Assembly: GCA_040217155.1 (NCBI GenBank)
Contig: JAVJNS010000032.1
Span: forward strand, 15,846 to 79,845
Source: Pelagibius sp040217155
GTDB lineage: Bacteria; Pseudomonadota; Alphaproteobacteria; Kiloniellales; Kiloniellaceae
Reading direction: 5' to 3'
Length of the DNA stretch: 64,000 nt
The position numbers and the translations under genes were made by a program. Position 1 is the first letter of the stretch. The number at the start of each line of letters is the position of its first letter. Under the pieces are notes generated by a model that was not told the DNA's origin, did not search any database, and saw only the letters and a program-made list of their open reading frames with translations. This document shows positions 1 to 8,791 of this stretch, piece by piece.

Positions 1-477
1 GGCCACACGGAAGAAGCCGGTTTCGGCCTCACCGCCTCGGCGGTGCAGAACGGCCGCCGCCTGATCCTGGTGGTCAACGGCCTGCCCAGCATCAAGGCGC
101 GCGCCGATGAGTCCGAGCGCTTGATGTCCTGGGGCTTCCGGGAGTTCAACAACTATGCCCTCTTCAAGGCTGGCGACACCGTCGACGACGCGCCGGTCTG
201 GCTGGGCGCCGAAGACAGCGTGCCCCTGGTGGTGGCAGACGACATGACGGTGACGCTGCCGCGCAACGAGCGCAACGGCATGAAGGTCTCGGTGGTCTAC
301 GAGTCACCCATCCCGGCGCCGATCCCCGCCGGCCAGGAGATTGCCAAGCTGCGCGTGTCCTGGCCCGGCGGTGTGCCGGTGGAAGTTCCCCTGACCGCCG
401 GCAGTGACGTGGAGCAGCTCGGCCCCTTCGGGCGCATCGCCGCCAGCATCAAGTTCCTGCTGCTCGGCGCGCCATGA
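1..477 (+). CDS. D-alanyl-D-alanine carboxypeptidase (peptidase S11), C-terminal part only
   Basis: Partial gene running in from the left edge. The first codons read GHTEEAGFG, so the window opens on the glycine of the KTG motif that ends the transpeptidase fold of PBP5/PBP6-type enzymes. The next ~140 residues match the beta-rich PBP5 C-terminal domain, and the final stretch (GRIAASIKFLLL) looks like the amphipathic helix that ties these periplasmic enzymes to the inner membrane. The enzyme trims the terminal D-Ala of peptidoglycan pentapeptides. The catalytic Ser-x-x-Lys lies outside the window. It precedes tmk by 10 bases, an order common in alphaproteobacteria. Confidence 0.9.
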   Translation, partial: GHTEEAGFGLTASAVQNGRRLILVVNGLPSIKARADESERLMSWGFREFNNYALFKAGDTVDDAPVWLGAEDSVPLVVADDMTVTLPRNERNGMKVSVVYESPIPAPIPAGQEIAKLRVSWPGGVPVEVPLTAGSDVEQLGPFGRIAASIKFLLLGAP

Positions 478-487
478 GCGGGACCCG

Positions 488-1135
488 ATGAACCAACGGG
501 GCCGCTTCATCACTCTTGAAGGCGGCGAGGGCGCCGGCAAGTCGACTCAGCAGCGCCGCCTCGCCGCGTGGCTGCGCGATGGCGGCCGAGACGTGGTCGA
601 AACCCGGGAGCCGGGCGGCAGCCCCGGCGCCGAGGAAATCCGCGCCCTTCTGGTGACCGGCGCCGCCGGCCGCTGGGATGCCGTCACCGAAGCCTTGCTG
701 CACTTCGCCGCCCGCCGCGACCACCTGGTGCAGACCGTCGAGCCGGCCTTGGACCGTGGCGCCTGGGTGGTCTGCGACCGCTTTGCCGATTCCACCATGG
801 CCTACCAGGGATACGGATATGAGCTCGGGCGGGAGAAAGTGGCCGCGCTCTACGACCTCGTGGTCGGCGACACCCATCCCGACCTGACGCTGGTGCTGGA
901 CCTGCCGGTGGCCGAAGGCCTGGCGCGGGCGCGCAGCCGAAAAGGCGCGCCAGGCGAGGATCGCTACGAACGTATGGACATCGCTTTTCACGAGCGCCTG
1001 CGGGTGGGCTTCCACGACATCGTCGTCCGCGAACCGGGGCGTTGCGTCCTGATCGACGCATCCGGCGATGAAGCGGCTGTGGCCGCCGGGATCCGGGCCG
1101 CCGTAACCGAGCGCCTGGGTGCGGCCGCGGCATGA
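488..1135 (+). CDS. tmk: Thymidylate kinase
   Basis: Phosphorylates dTMP to dTDP in the cytoplasm for DNA synthesis. The 215-residue protein has the family length. The P-loop GGEGAGKST is at residues 12-20, the TREPGG loop at 39-44 and the DRF signature at 97-99, followed by a LID region rich in Arg (ARARSRKG). The ATG at 488 is chosen over in-frame upstream starts because the family begins a few residues before the P-loop. The frame overlaps nothing essential upstream and is followed closely by holB, consistent with a tmk-holB operon. Confidence 0.97.
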   Translation: MNQRGRFITLEGGEGAGKSTQQRRLAAWLRDGGRDVVETREPGGSPGAEEIRALLVTGAAGRWDAVTEALLHFAARRDHLVQTVEPALDRGAWVVCDRFADSTMAYQGYGYELGREKVAALYDLVVGDTHPDLTLVLDLPVAEGLARARSRKGAPGEDRYERMDIAFHERLRVGFHDIVVREPGRCVLIDASGDEAAVAAGIRAAVTERLGAAAA

Positions 1136-1148
1136 ACGGGCGGCGGTG

Positions 1149-2249
1149 ATGGCCAAGGCCAAGGAAATAGAGACGCAAGCAGCGCTGTGGCCGCATCCCC
1201 GGGAGACGGCGGTCCTGCGCGGCCAGGAAGCCGCGGAAGGGGTGCTGCTGCGGGCCCATGCCTCCGGCCGCCTGCCGCACGCCTGGCTGCTGTCCGGTCC
1301 GCGCGGCGTCGGCAAAGCGACGCTGGCCTTTCGCTTCGCCCGCTTTCTGCTGGCGCCCGACGCCCAGGCCGGCGGCCTCTTCGGAGATGCGCCCGATAGC
1401 CTTGCGGTGCCGGAGAGCGATCCGGTGTTCCGCCGCGTCGCCGCGGCCGGGCACAGCGACCTCATGACCCTCGAAAAAGGCATCGACGACAAGGGCAAGC
1501 TGCGCAGTGTCATTCCCGTCGACGACGTGCGGCGCCTGCTGAGCTTCTCTCACATGACCGCGGCGGAGGGCGGCTGGCGGGTCGCCATCGTCGATGCGGT
1601 CGACGAGATGAACCGTAACGCCTCGAATGCCCTGCTGAAGATCCTCGAGGAACCGCCGCCGCGCTCGATCCTGCTGCTGGTCAGCCATGCGCCCGGGAGT
1701 CTGCTGCCGACCATTCGCTCGCGCTGCTGCCAGTTGCCCCTGGCGCCGCTCGACGAAGCCGTGGTGAGCGATCTCCTGGCCGGGCATTTCCCGGATCTTG
1801 CCGCCGAGGAGGTGCGGGCCCTGTCACGCCTTGCCGACGGCAGCCTGGGCCGCGCCCTGGCTCTGGCCTCGCATGGCGGCCTCGGCCTCTACCGCGAGCT
1901 GATCGGCCTGCTCGGCACCCTGCCGCGGCTCGATGTGGCGCAGCTGCACAAGCTGGCCGAGAAGTGGGGGCAGGGGCGCGATCCCCTGGCCTTTCAGACC
2001 GGCATGGAACTGCTGATCTGGTGGCTCGGCCGCTTCATCCGGGCCGCCTCCACCGGGCAGCCGGCACCGGAGGTGGTAGCCGGGGAAGGGGCCCTGGCCC
2101 AGCGCCTGCTGGACGGCCGCCCCCTTGCGCAATGGCTTGGCCTGTGGGAGAAGATCAGCCGCCTTTTCGCCCGGACAGAGGCCGCCAATCTGGATCGGAA
2201 GCAGGTGGTGCTCACCGCCTTTCTGGACCTGGAGAACGCGGCTGGCTGA
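1149..2249 (+). CDS. holB: DNA polymerase III delta prime subunit
   Basis: Clamp-loader subunit that helps open the beta clamp and place it on primed DNA. The 366-residue product has the AAA+ Walker A variant GPRGVGKA at residues 50-57 and the sensor region NALLKILEEPPP followed by SHAP, typical of delta prime. The ATG at 1149 is preferred; a GTG at 1119 overlaps the end of tmk and would add ten Arg-rich residues. It sits between tmk and metG, the usual alphaproteobacterial order. Confidence 0.95.
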   Translation: MAKAKEIETQAALWPHPRETAVLRGQEAAEGVLLRAHASGRLPHAWLLSGPRGVGKATLAFRFARFLLAPDAQAGGLFGDAPDSLAVPESDPVFRRVAAAGHSDLMTLEKGIDDKGKLRSVIPVDDVRRLLSFSHMTAAEGGWRVAIVDAVDEMNRNASNALLKILEEPPPRSILLLVSHAPGSLLPTIRSRCCQLPLAPLDEAVVSDLLAGHFPDLAAEEVRALSRLADGSLGRALALASHGGLGLYRELIGLLGTLPRLDVAQLHKLAEKWGQGRDPLAFQTGMELLIWWLGRFIRAASTGQPAPEVVAGEGALAQRLLDGRPLAQWLGLWEKISRLFARTEAANLDRKQVVLTAFLDLENAAG

Positions 2250-2309
2250 TGCCGGGCCTTTGCTGTCAGGTCCAGGACGGGCCGCAGCCGACCCCGTTGG
2301 AGACCCGCG

Positions 2310-3857
2310 ATGACGGCAGGCAAGCCGGCGTACTACATCACGACCCCGATTTACTATGTGAACGATTCACCGCATATCGGGCATGCCTACACGACGCTGG
2401 CCTGTGACGTGCTGGCGCGCTTCAAGCGCCTGGACGGCTTCGACGTGCGCTTCCTGACAGGCACCGACGAGCATGGCCAGAAGGTTGAGAAGTCGGCGGC
2501 CGCCGCCGGCATCGATCCGCAGAGCTTCACCGACGGGGTATCGCAGAACTTTCGCGATCTCTCGGCCCTGTGGAAGTTCTCCAACGACGACTTCATCCGC
2601 ACCACCGAAGAACGCCACAAGATCGCCTGCCAGGCGCTGTGGAAAAAGCTGGTCGCGGCCGGCGACATCTACCTGGGCAGCTACGCCGGCTGGTACGCCG
2701 TGCGCGACGAGGCCTACTACGCCGAAAGCGAGCTGGAAGACGGCCCCAACGACAGCAAGATCGCGCCGTCCGGCGCCGAGTGCGAGTGGGTCGAAGAGGA
2801 GTCCTACTTTTTCAAGCTTTCGGCCTGGGGCGACCGCCTGCTGGATTTCTACGAGCGGAATCCCGACTTCATCCTGCCGGCCGGGCGCCGCAACGAAGTG
2901 ATCTCCTTCGTGAAGGGCGGCTTGAAGGATCTCTCGATCAGCCGCACCACCTTTTCCTGGGGCATTCCGGTGCCCGACGCACCCGGTCACATCATGTACG
3001 TCTGGCTCGACGCGCTGACCAACTACATCACCGCCGTCGGCTATCCGAACGAAGCGAGCGACTTCTTCAAGACCTACTGGCCGGCCGACGTGCACATGGT
3101 CGGCAAGGATATCCTGCGCTTCCACGCGGTCTACTGGCCGGCCTTTCTGATGTCGGCCGGTGTGGCGCCGCCCAAGCGCGTCTACGCCCACGGCTGGTGG
3201 ACCAACGAGGGCCAGAAGATCTCCAAGTCGCTCGGCAATGTCATCGTGCCGGCGGAATTGATCGAGACCTACGGCCTCGACCAGGTGCGCTACTTCCTGC
3301 TGCGCGAAGTGCCCTTCGGCAACGACGGCGACTTCTCGCGCAAGGCCATGGTCGGGCGCATGAACTACGACCTCGCCAACCAGTTCGGCAATCTGTCGCA
3401 GCGGGTGCTGTCGATGATCGCCAAGAACTGCGGCGGCAAGGTGTCGCAACCGCAGGACCTGGCGGCGGAGGACGAGGCGTTGCTGAAGTCCGCCGCCGAT
3501 CTGCTGCGGGATCTGCGCGCCGACATGGACCAGCAGCAGTTCCATATGGCGCTCACCAGAATCTGGGAAGTCGTCTCGGCCGCCAACCGCTACATCGATC
3601 ACGCCGCTCCCTGGACCCTGAAGAAGACCGACCCGGCGCGCATGGCCACGGTGCTCTATGTGCTGGCCGAAACCGTTCGCCGCCTGGCGCTTCTCGCCCA
3701 GCCGGTGATGCCCGACGCCATGGCGGCGATGCTCGACCAGTTGGCGGTCGCGCCGGACGCGCGCGACTTCGCCCGGCTGGAGGACAAACTGATTCCCGGC
3801 ACGGCGCTGCCCCAGCCGGCGCCGATCTTCCCGCGCTACGTCGAGGAAGAGGCCTGA
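2310..3857 (+). CDS. metG: Methionyl-tRNA synthetase
   Basis: Charges tRNA-Met with methionine. The 515-residue protein has the class I HIGH motif at residues 22-25 and the KMSKS-type loop KISKS at about 303-307. It ends shortly after the anticodon-binding helical region and lacks the C-terminal tRNA-binding extension found in the longer E. coli-type enzyme, as in many alphaproteobacteria. It starts with ATG 60 bases after holB and its stop is two bases before the GTG of tatD. Confidence 0.97.
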   Translation: MTAGKPAYYITTPIYYVNDSPHIGHAYTTLACDVLARFKRLDGFDVRFLTGTDEHGQKVEKSAAAAGIDPQSFTDGVSQNFRDLSALWKFSNDDFIRTTEERHKIACQALWKKLVAAGDIYLGSYAGWYAVRDEAYYAESELEDGPNDSKIAPSGAECEWVEEESYFFKLSAWGDRLLDFYERNPDFILPAGRRNEVISFVKGGLKDLSISRTTFSWGIPVPDAPGHIMYVWLDALTNYITAVGYPNEASDFFKTYWPADVHMVGKDILRFHAVYWPAFLMSAGVAPPKRVYAHGWWTNEGQKISKSLGNVIVPAELIETYGLDQVRYFLLREVPFGNDGDFSRKAMVGRMNYDLANQFGNLSQRVLSMIAKNCGGKVSQPQDLAAEDEALLKSAADLLRDLRADMDQQQFHMALTRIWEVVSAANRYIDHAAPWTLKKTDPARMATVLYVLAETVRRLALLAQPVMPDAMAAMLDQLAVAPDARDFARLEDKLIPGTALPQPAPIFPRYVEEEA

Positions 3858-3859
3858 AC

Positions 3860-4678
3860 GTGGGCGGCGCGGCGGCATCTGCGGCGGTCGCGGCTCGGCC
3901 CCTGGTCGACTCCCACTGTCACCTCGATTATCTCGAGCGCGACGGTGAGATCGAGCCGGTAGTGGTACGCGCGCTGCAGGCGGGCGTCGGCACCATGGTG
4001 ACAATCTGCACCAGGCTCAGCGAGTTCGATCGCATCGAAGCCATCGCCCGGCGCTTTCCACGCGTCTTCTGCTCAGTCGGGGTGCACCCGCACGAGGCCG
4101 CCAAGGAAGGCCAGCAGACGCCGGACAAACTGATCGAACTGGCGGCCCGCGACAAGGTGGTCGGCATCGGTGAAACCGGACTCGATTACTTCTACGAACA
4201 TGCGCCGCGTGACGCGCAGCAGGTGAGTTTCCGCGCCCACATCGCCGCGGCGCGCGAGACGGGCCTGCCGCTTATCGTGCATGCCCGCGATGCCGACGAC
4301 GACACGGTCGCGGTGCTGCGCGAGGAGTACGCGCAGGGCGCCTTTCCCGGCGTGATCCACTGCTTCACCGCCGGACCGGCCTTGGCCACGGCGGCGCTGG
4401 AGATCGGCTTCTACATCTCGCTGGCCGGCATCGTCACCTTCAAGTCGGCCCAGGCGCTGCGCGACACGGTGCGGGATGTGCCGCTGGAGCGGCTGCTGGT
4501 CGAGACGGACTCGCCTTACCTGGCGCCGGTGCCCAAGCGCGGCAAGGCCAACGAGCCGGCCAACGTGGTGTACACCGCCGCGGCCCTGGCCGAACTGCGT
4601 GGCGTGCCGGCGGCGGACTTCGCCGATCTGACAACGGAAAATTTCTTCCGCCTCTTCACCCGCGCCCTGCCTGCCTGA
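3860..4678 (+). CDS. tatD: TatD-family metal-dependent deoxyribonuclease
   Basis: Predicted cytoplasmic amidohydrolase-fold nuclease of 272 residues. Metal ligands are visible: the DSHCHLD motif near the N terminus, GETGLDY, HARDADDD, HCFTAG and ETDSPYLAPVP near the C terminus. The start is taken as GTG at 3860, two bases after the metG stop, because the metal-binding HxH falls about 20 residues later; the open frame extends much further upstream but only as an out-of-frame reading of metG. Members of this family act in DNA repair and D-Tyr-tRNA or RNA turnover; the exact substrate cannot be read here. Confidence 0.93.
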   Translation: MGGAAASAAVAARPLVDSHCHLDYLERDGEIEPVVVRALQAGVGTMVTICTRLSEFDRIEAIARRFPRVFCSVGVHPHEAAKEGQQTPDKLIELAARDKVVGIGETGLDYFYEHAPRDAQQVSFRAHIAAARETGLPLIVHARDADDDTVAVLREEYAQGAFPGVIHCFTAGPALATAALEIGFYISLAGIVTFKSAQALRDTVRDVPLERLLVETDSPYLAPVPKRGKANEPANVVYTAAALAELRGVPAADFADLTTENFFRLFTRALPA

Positions 4679-4688
4679 GGCCGCGGCG

Positions 4689-5465
4689 ATGAAGCTCACG
4701 GTTCTTGGCTGCGGCGGCTCCGGTGGCGTCCCCCTGGCCGGGCGCGAAGCCGGCGGCACCTGGGGCGCCGCCGATCCGGCCAACCCGAAGAACCGGCGCA
4801 GCAGGGTCTCCGTCCTGATCGAAGAGGCCGGAACACGCATCCTCATCGACACATCGCCGGATCTGCGCCAGCAGATTCTCGACAACGACATCACCGCCCT
4901 CGACGCGGTGCTGTTCACCCACGCCCACGCCGATCATACCCACGGCCTCGACGAACTGCGCGGCCTGGTCTACGGCCGCGGCGCGCCGCTCGACGCCTAC
5001 ATGGACGCGCGCACCCGCGATCTGCTGACCACGCGCTTCGATTATGCCTTCGACTCCAGCCGCACCCCGCAAAATCTTTACCCGCCGCTGATGACCGACC
5101 GGGTGATCGACGGCCCCTTCGAGATCGACGGCATTCCGGTGCGCTCGTTCGTGCAGAACCACGGCCCCGACATATCGCTGGGCTTCCGCCTGGGCGACTT
5201 CGCCTACTCGACCGATGCCAGCGCCCTCGACGAAAATGCCTTCGCGGTTCTTGAAGGCGTGAAGCTATGGGTCGTCGACTGCTTGCGCGACGATCCGCAC
5301 CCGACCCACTCCCACACTGCCCAGACCCTCGAATGGATCGCCCGGGTGAAGCCCGGCCGCGCCATCCTCACCCACATGAACGAAAAGCTCGACTACGACG
5401 AACTTCTGAGCCGCTGCCCCCCCGGCGTCGAGCCCGGCTACGACGGCCTGGTGGTCGAGTTCTAA
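4689..5465 (+). CDS. PhnP-like MBL-fold metallohydrolase
   Basis: A 258-residue metallo-beta-lactamase-fold protein. It begins with MKLTVLGCGGSGGVP, carries the dinuclear zinc motif HAHADHTHG near residue 77, and ends with further ligands (STDAS, THMNEK). The layout is that of the PhnP/RNase Z-like branch, which hydrolyses phosphodiesters. No phn genes are nearby, so a role in phosphonate breakdown is not supported; the tatD-PhnP-like pair downstream of metG is common in this class. Start at ATG 4689, ten bases after tatD. Confidence 0.88.
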   Translation: MKLTVLGCGGSGGVPLAGREAGGTWGAADPANPKNRRSRVSVLIEEAGTRILIDTSPDLRQQILDNDITALDAVLFTHAHADHTHGLDELRGLVYGRGAPLDAYMDARTRDLLTTRFDYAFDSSRTPQNLYPPLMTDRVIDGPFEIDGIPVRSFVQNHGPDISLGFRLGDFAYSTDASALDENAFAVLEGVKLWVVDCLRDDPHPTHSHTAQTLEWIARVKPGRAILTHMNEKLDYDELLSRCPPGVEPGYDGLVVEF

Positions 5466-5476
5466 GGAGATCCATC

Positions 5477-5741
5477 ATGCGGGTCATGGTGATCGAGACG
5501 TTCCGCGACGGCGATCCGAAGCCGGTCTACAAGCGCTTTGCCGGGCGCGGCCGCCTGCTGCCGGAGGGCGTCACCTACCGCGTCCTGGGTGGCCGAAGAC
5601 GGCGCACGCTGCTTCCAGCTCATGGAGTGCGACAGCGTCGAGCAGTTGCAGCCCTGGATCGACGCCTGGACCGACCTCGCCGACTTTGAGGTGATCCCGG
5701 TCACCCACAGCACGAGCGCGGCGGCGCGGTTCGGTCCTTAG
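5477..5741 (+). pseudogene. DUF3303 family protein, frameshifted
   Basis: The 5' part reads MRVMVIETFRDGDPKP in one frame and the 3' part reads SWVAEDGARCFQLMECD in another; together they make a complete ~87-residue DUF3303-type protein. The frame changes at 5579-5583, where one base is extra or two are missing after a Tyr codon. A good ribosome site (AAGGAGA) precedes the ATG at 5477, 12 bases after the upstream hydrolase. The function of DUF3303 is unknown. It is either a recent inactivation or a base-calling error; both halves keep coding-like base use. Confidence 0.75.
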
Positions 5742-5795
5742 TCGGCATTCAGACTCCATATCGCTCTTCACGCGCCAGCCACGCCGATTCACAGT

Positions 5796-5826
5796 TGTCA
5801 TCCCGGGAATAAGTCCCGGGATGACA
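5796..5826. repeat. Perfect palindromic intergenic repeat
   Basis: Thirteen-base arms (TGTCATCCCGGGA and its complement) around a 5-base spacer form a perfect hairpin. The GTCATCCCGGG...CCCGGGATGAC pattern resembles palindromic repeats scattered between genes in many alphaproteobacterial chromosomes. It follows the frameshifted DUF3303 gene and could also act as a transcription end. Only one copy is present in the window, so its repeat status rests on resemblance. Confidence 0.6.
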
Positions 5827-5910
5827 GCAGAAATCAGGAAATAGCATGCGTGCGAAGCCGACAAACGGAATACGGCTCGCTGAAGCCATAGGAGCAGAGA
5901 ACGATCATGT

Positions 5911-6318
5911 TCACGATCCATGCCTCTTGCGAATGTTCGCCTTCATCCGCGCGTCGAGTTGGCGGTAGTCTTCGGCGAGTGCATCGCAACTCGCCTTGTC
6001 GGCTTGACAGAGAAGCCGCGTCTCCACAGCCCAACCTCCCTTCAAATCCTTATGGGCTGTTCTTTTTGCCGCACTGGGGTGCGCTGGATGGCTTTCAGGT
6101 GTGAACGACCAAAACTCCAAGCCCTGCGCGCGTACGAACAGAATCCAGCCCTGCTGCGTACTTTCCGTTGCCGTGGGATCGCTTCGCAACGCTTCAAGTG
6201 CTTCCGCTACGGAGGCGTAGCCGATAGGGCTCTTGGCCTCTTCGGCCAGGGCCGGAGCAGTCCAGAAGACGGGGGCGAGTGCAAGAAACTTAGGCAGAAT
6301 CCGTTTTGCACTCACCAT
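5911..6318 (-). CDS. Secreted hypothetical protein
   Basis: A 135-residue protein not recognised as a known family. Residues 1-25 form a Sec signal peptide (basic MVSAKR start, hydrophobic core, ALA cleavage site before EEAK), so the mature protein should be periplasmic. The mature part is mixed, with a Trp/Phe-rich segment (GWILFVRAQGLEFWSF), two Cys near the C terminus (LLCQADKASC) that could pair, and a basic tail (KANIRKRHGS). It starts 12 bases after the stop of the binding-protein gene on the same strand, so the two may be co-transcribed. Confidence 0.65.
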   Translation of the reverse strand: MVSAKRILPKFLALAPVFWTAPALAEEAKSPIGYASVAEALEALRSDPTATESTQQGWILFVRAQGLEFWSFTPESHPAHPSAAKRTAHKDLKGGWAVETRLLCQADKASCDALAEDYRQLDARMKANIRKRHGS

Positions 6319-6330
6319 CCAACCCGCCCC

Positions 6331-8280
6331 CTATCGGTCGTACCAGAATCTCTCCGGGCGGTAGATGCCGAAGTGAGCGCCCGGGTCCCAGTTGTAGATG
6401 CCTTTTTCCGGCACGTTGCGCAGCGCCTTGGCGACGACGACCGGCTGCGGCACCTCGGCGACCGTGCCGATGGTATAGACTTCTTCGGCATGGATTTCGA
6501 GTATCTCCCGCCAGATCTCCTCCTTCTCGGCGCGTGACTTGGCGGCGATCCAGAGGTTGTAGAGCTCCAGCAGACGTTTAGGCTTTTCCATGTCGACCGC
6601 TTCGCCGGCGGTGCCGTTGGTCTCGGCGTACTGGCCCCACATCGGCCACTGCAGACTCTGCTGGCGGACGGGCACGAATTCCTCCGGACTGCTGAAAGAG
6701 GAGGGAATGCCGTTCTCGTAACCGAACCACATGGCCATGACCGTCTCGCCGGCGAAGATTCGGTTGCGCAGCACTTCGCGTTGCGACGGCTTGGTGAACA
6801 GTTTAACTCCGATCTGGCGCCAGGAGTCGCCGATCAGTTCCAGCACGTCGACCTCTTCGGTGTTTTCGCCGGCGGTCTCCACGATGATCTGCAGCGGCCG
6901 TCCGTCGGGCAGCAGGCGAATGCCCTCGCTGTTGCGCTCGGTAAGGCCGATATCGTCAAGCAGCGCGTTGGCCTTGGCGGGGTCGAAGTCGGCCCAGGCC
7001 TGGCGGTACTCCTCTTTGTACAGCGGACTGTCCGGCAGCACCGAGTTGTTCCCTTCGAGACAGAGCCCGTAGTAGATCACCTGGTTGATTTCGCTGCGGT
7101 TGACTGCCAGGGAAAGTGCCCGGCGATAGCGGACGTCCCGATTGAGCGCGCGCCACACCGGGTCGACGACATTCAAATTGGGATAGAGCGCCAGTTGCGA
7201 ACCGCGCACGGTCTTCCACAGGCGGACGTCGTAGCTGCTGCGCTCCTCGGCCGACTTGAGGAAAGTGTAGTCGGAGAAACTGAGGCTCCTTGCCTGCAGG
7301 TCCACTTCACCGGAAGAAGTCTTGGCCGGGATCAGCGAGCCGTTCGCGACATCCATGATGAAACGGTCGGCGTAGGGCAGCTGCTGGCCGCTGGCGTCGA
7401 TGCGATGAAAGAAGGCGTTGCGTTCGGCGACGAAGCGGGTAGACGGCGGCTCGACCTTGTTGTGCCAGGGCTGCAGTGTCGGCAGCTCCGGGTTGGTGGC
7501 GCGGTACATGTTGCCGATGCGGTTGAACAGCTGGGCCCAGTTGCGGGCGCCGGCGGCTTCGACGAAACCTTCGATCTTGGCCGGGTCGCCGTACTTGGGA
7601 TGGTACTGTTTCAGGTAGTGGGCCGGCATATAGAGGGGCAGGGGGCGTGGCCCGGCCAGCGCGGGAAGAAAAAACGGATTGGGCTTCTGCCAAGTATAGC
7701 GAATCGTCGTCTCGTCGATCACCTCGACTTTGGGCAACTCGCCGTCGACCCGCATCGGCTGTTCCGGACCGACCGGCGAGAGTTCGTCGTTGTTGGCCAC
7801 ATCCTCCCAGAAAAAGCGCAGGTCCTCGGTCGTGAAGGGCGCGCCGTCGGACCAGCGGTGGCCGGCGCGCAGCTTCAAGGTGAAGATGCGCTGATCTTCC
7901 ACATCCAGCCACTCCAGGATGTCCGGTTCGATCTCAAGCTTTTCGTTGTAGCCGACCAGCCGCGCGTAGCCGTAGACGATGAGCAGCCGGACGTCCTTGT
8001 CGCGGCCGATCAGCATGCGAATATCGCCGCCGGGCTTGCCGACCGAAAGATTCGGGCCACTGATCGAAACCCGCGGCACCGCCGGCAGGCGCTCCGCTAC
8101 CGGCGGCAGCTCACCGTCCGCCACCTTCCGGGCCAGCCACGGCGTTTCCTTGTAGGCCGCCACTTTGGGGGCCTCGGGAGCTTCGTAGCGCACGATGTCA
8201 GCCGTTGCTGTCCCCGCGGCAAGGACGGCCACGGCGAACGCGGCCAGCATCCCGGCCTTCCACGCTAAGCGATTGAACAT
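6331..8280 (-). CDS. Family 5 extracellular solute-binding protein
   Basis: A 649-residue periplasmic binding protein of the peptide/nickel (SBP family 5) class. The ATG at 8280 gives a clean signal peptide (MFNRLAWKAGMLAAFAVAVL, cleavage near TATA) with a GGGA ribosome site upstream; an in-frame start at 8364 would bury the signal. The body has family features such as LRAGHRWSDGAPFTTEDLRF and LALNRDVRYRRALSLAVNRSE-type segments. Such proteins deliver peptides, sugars or other solutes to an ABC permease, but no permease or ATPase gene lies nearby, so the partner and substrate are unknown. Confidence 0.88.
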   Translation of the reverse strand: MFNRLAWKAGMLAAFAVAVLAAGTATADIVRYEAPEAPKVAAYKETPWLARKVADGELPPVAERLPAVPRVSISGPNLSVGKPGGDIRMLIGRDKDVRLLIVYGYARLVGYNEKLEIEPDILEWLDVEDQRIFTLKLRAGHRWSDGAPFTTEDLRFFWEDVANNDELSPVGPEQPMRVDGELPKVEVIDETTIRYTWQKPNPFFLPALAGPRPLPLYMPAHYLKQYHPKYGDPAKIEGFVEAAGARNWAQLFNRIGNMYRATNPELPTLQPWHNKVEPPSTRFVAERNAFFHRIDASGQQLPYADRFIMDVANGSLIPAKTSSGEVDLQARSLSFSDYTFLKSAEERSSYDVRLWKTVRGSQLALYPNLNVVDPVWRALNRDVRYRRALSLAVNRSEINQVIYYGLCLEGNNSVLPDSPLYKEEYRQAWADFDPAKANALLDDIGLTERNSEGIRLLPDGRPLQIIVETAGENTEEVDVLELIGDSWRQIGVKLFTKPSQREVLRNRIFAGETVMAMWFGYENGIPSSFSSPEEFVPVRQQSLQWPMWGQYAETNGTAGEAVDMEKPKRLLELYNLWIAAKSRAEKEEIWREILEIHAEEVYTIGTVAEVPQPVVVAKALRNVPEKGIYNWDPGAHFGIYRPERFWYDR

Positions 8281-8791
8281 GAAGTGAGTCCCTGAACGTA
8301 TTGTTATAGCGAGGTTTTTCCTCGATTCCTCAAGATTATAGAGCGGCTCGGTCGAAAGCGCCATTCAAGATCATCGAATGCTAATGCGCGGCTGAGCCGG
8401 GCGGCGGATCTCATCCAGCAGGTGATTTTCAGATCTGAACTTTGCGTTCCGCGTCCGGCGGCACGCCGGCTCGAGCGGGGCTTCAGGCAGGGCAGCCCCC
8501 CGGCACCACAGGATTGCCTTAAGCCAGCCGCTTCATTTCTTTAGAGTTACTGCGAGTTTCGCGCTATTTGGCTGAATACGCTTAATGTTTTCTTTATGAT
8601 GCCATGCTTGAACTGCATTGCTGCGGTGCAACATATGCGCTCGTCGCAGAGCTCGAACCGGTCCATATAGGACGGGTAACAAGCACCCCGCCGGGCCGTC
8701 ACGGAAAATCACCGCGAACGCACCCGATTGCCACTCGGTGCTGTAATCGGATCCGCTGCCTCTGGCGGGGCAGCAGTCAAGGATAGAGAAA
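8281..8791. other. Intergenic region between divergent genes
   Basis: About 510 bases without a convincing gene. It must hold the promoters of the leftward binding-protein gene and the rightward DUF1127 gene. It contains one short palindrome (8618-8631, listed separately) and a relatively AT-rich stretch at 8530-8610. No tRNA or conserved RNA fold was recognised; the short frames on either strand have no coding-like base use. Confidence 0.6.
8618..8631. promoter_or_regulatory. Possible PhaR-like operator
   Basis: The 14-base sequence TTGCTGCGGTGCAA has TTGC/GCAA arms and the CTGC-type repeats typical of PhaR sites upstream of phasin and polyhydroxyalkanoate genes in alphaproteobacteria. It lies 161 bases before the DUF1127 start, at a position suited to an upstream promoter. 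No phasin or pha gene is in the window, so the assignment is tentative. Confidence 0.25.

Noticed and set aside
2570..3859. Long open frames on both strands across metG
   Set aside because: They are out-of-frame or antisense readings of metG in GC-rich DNA; only the metG frame carries conserved motifs.
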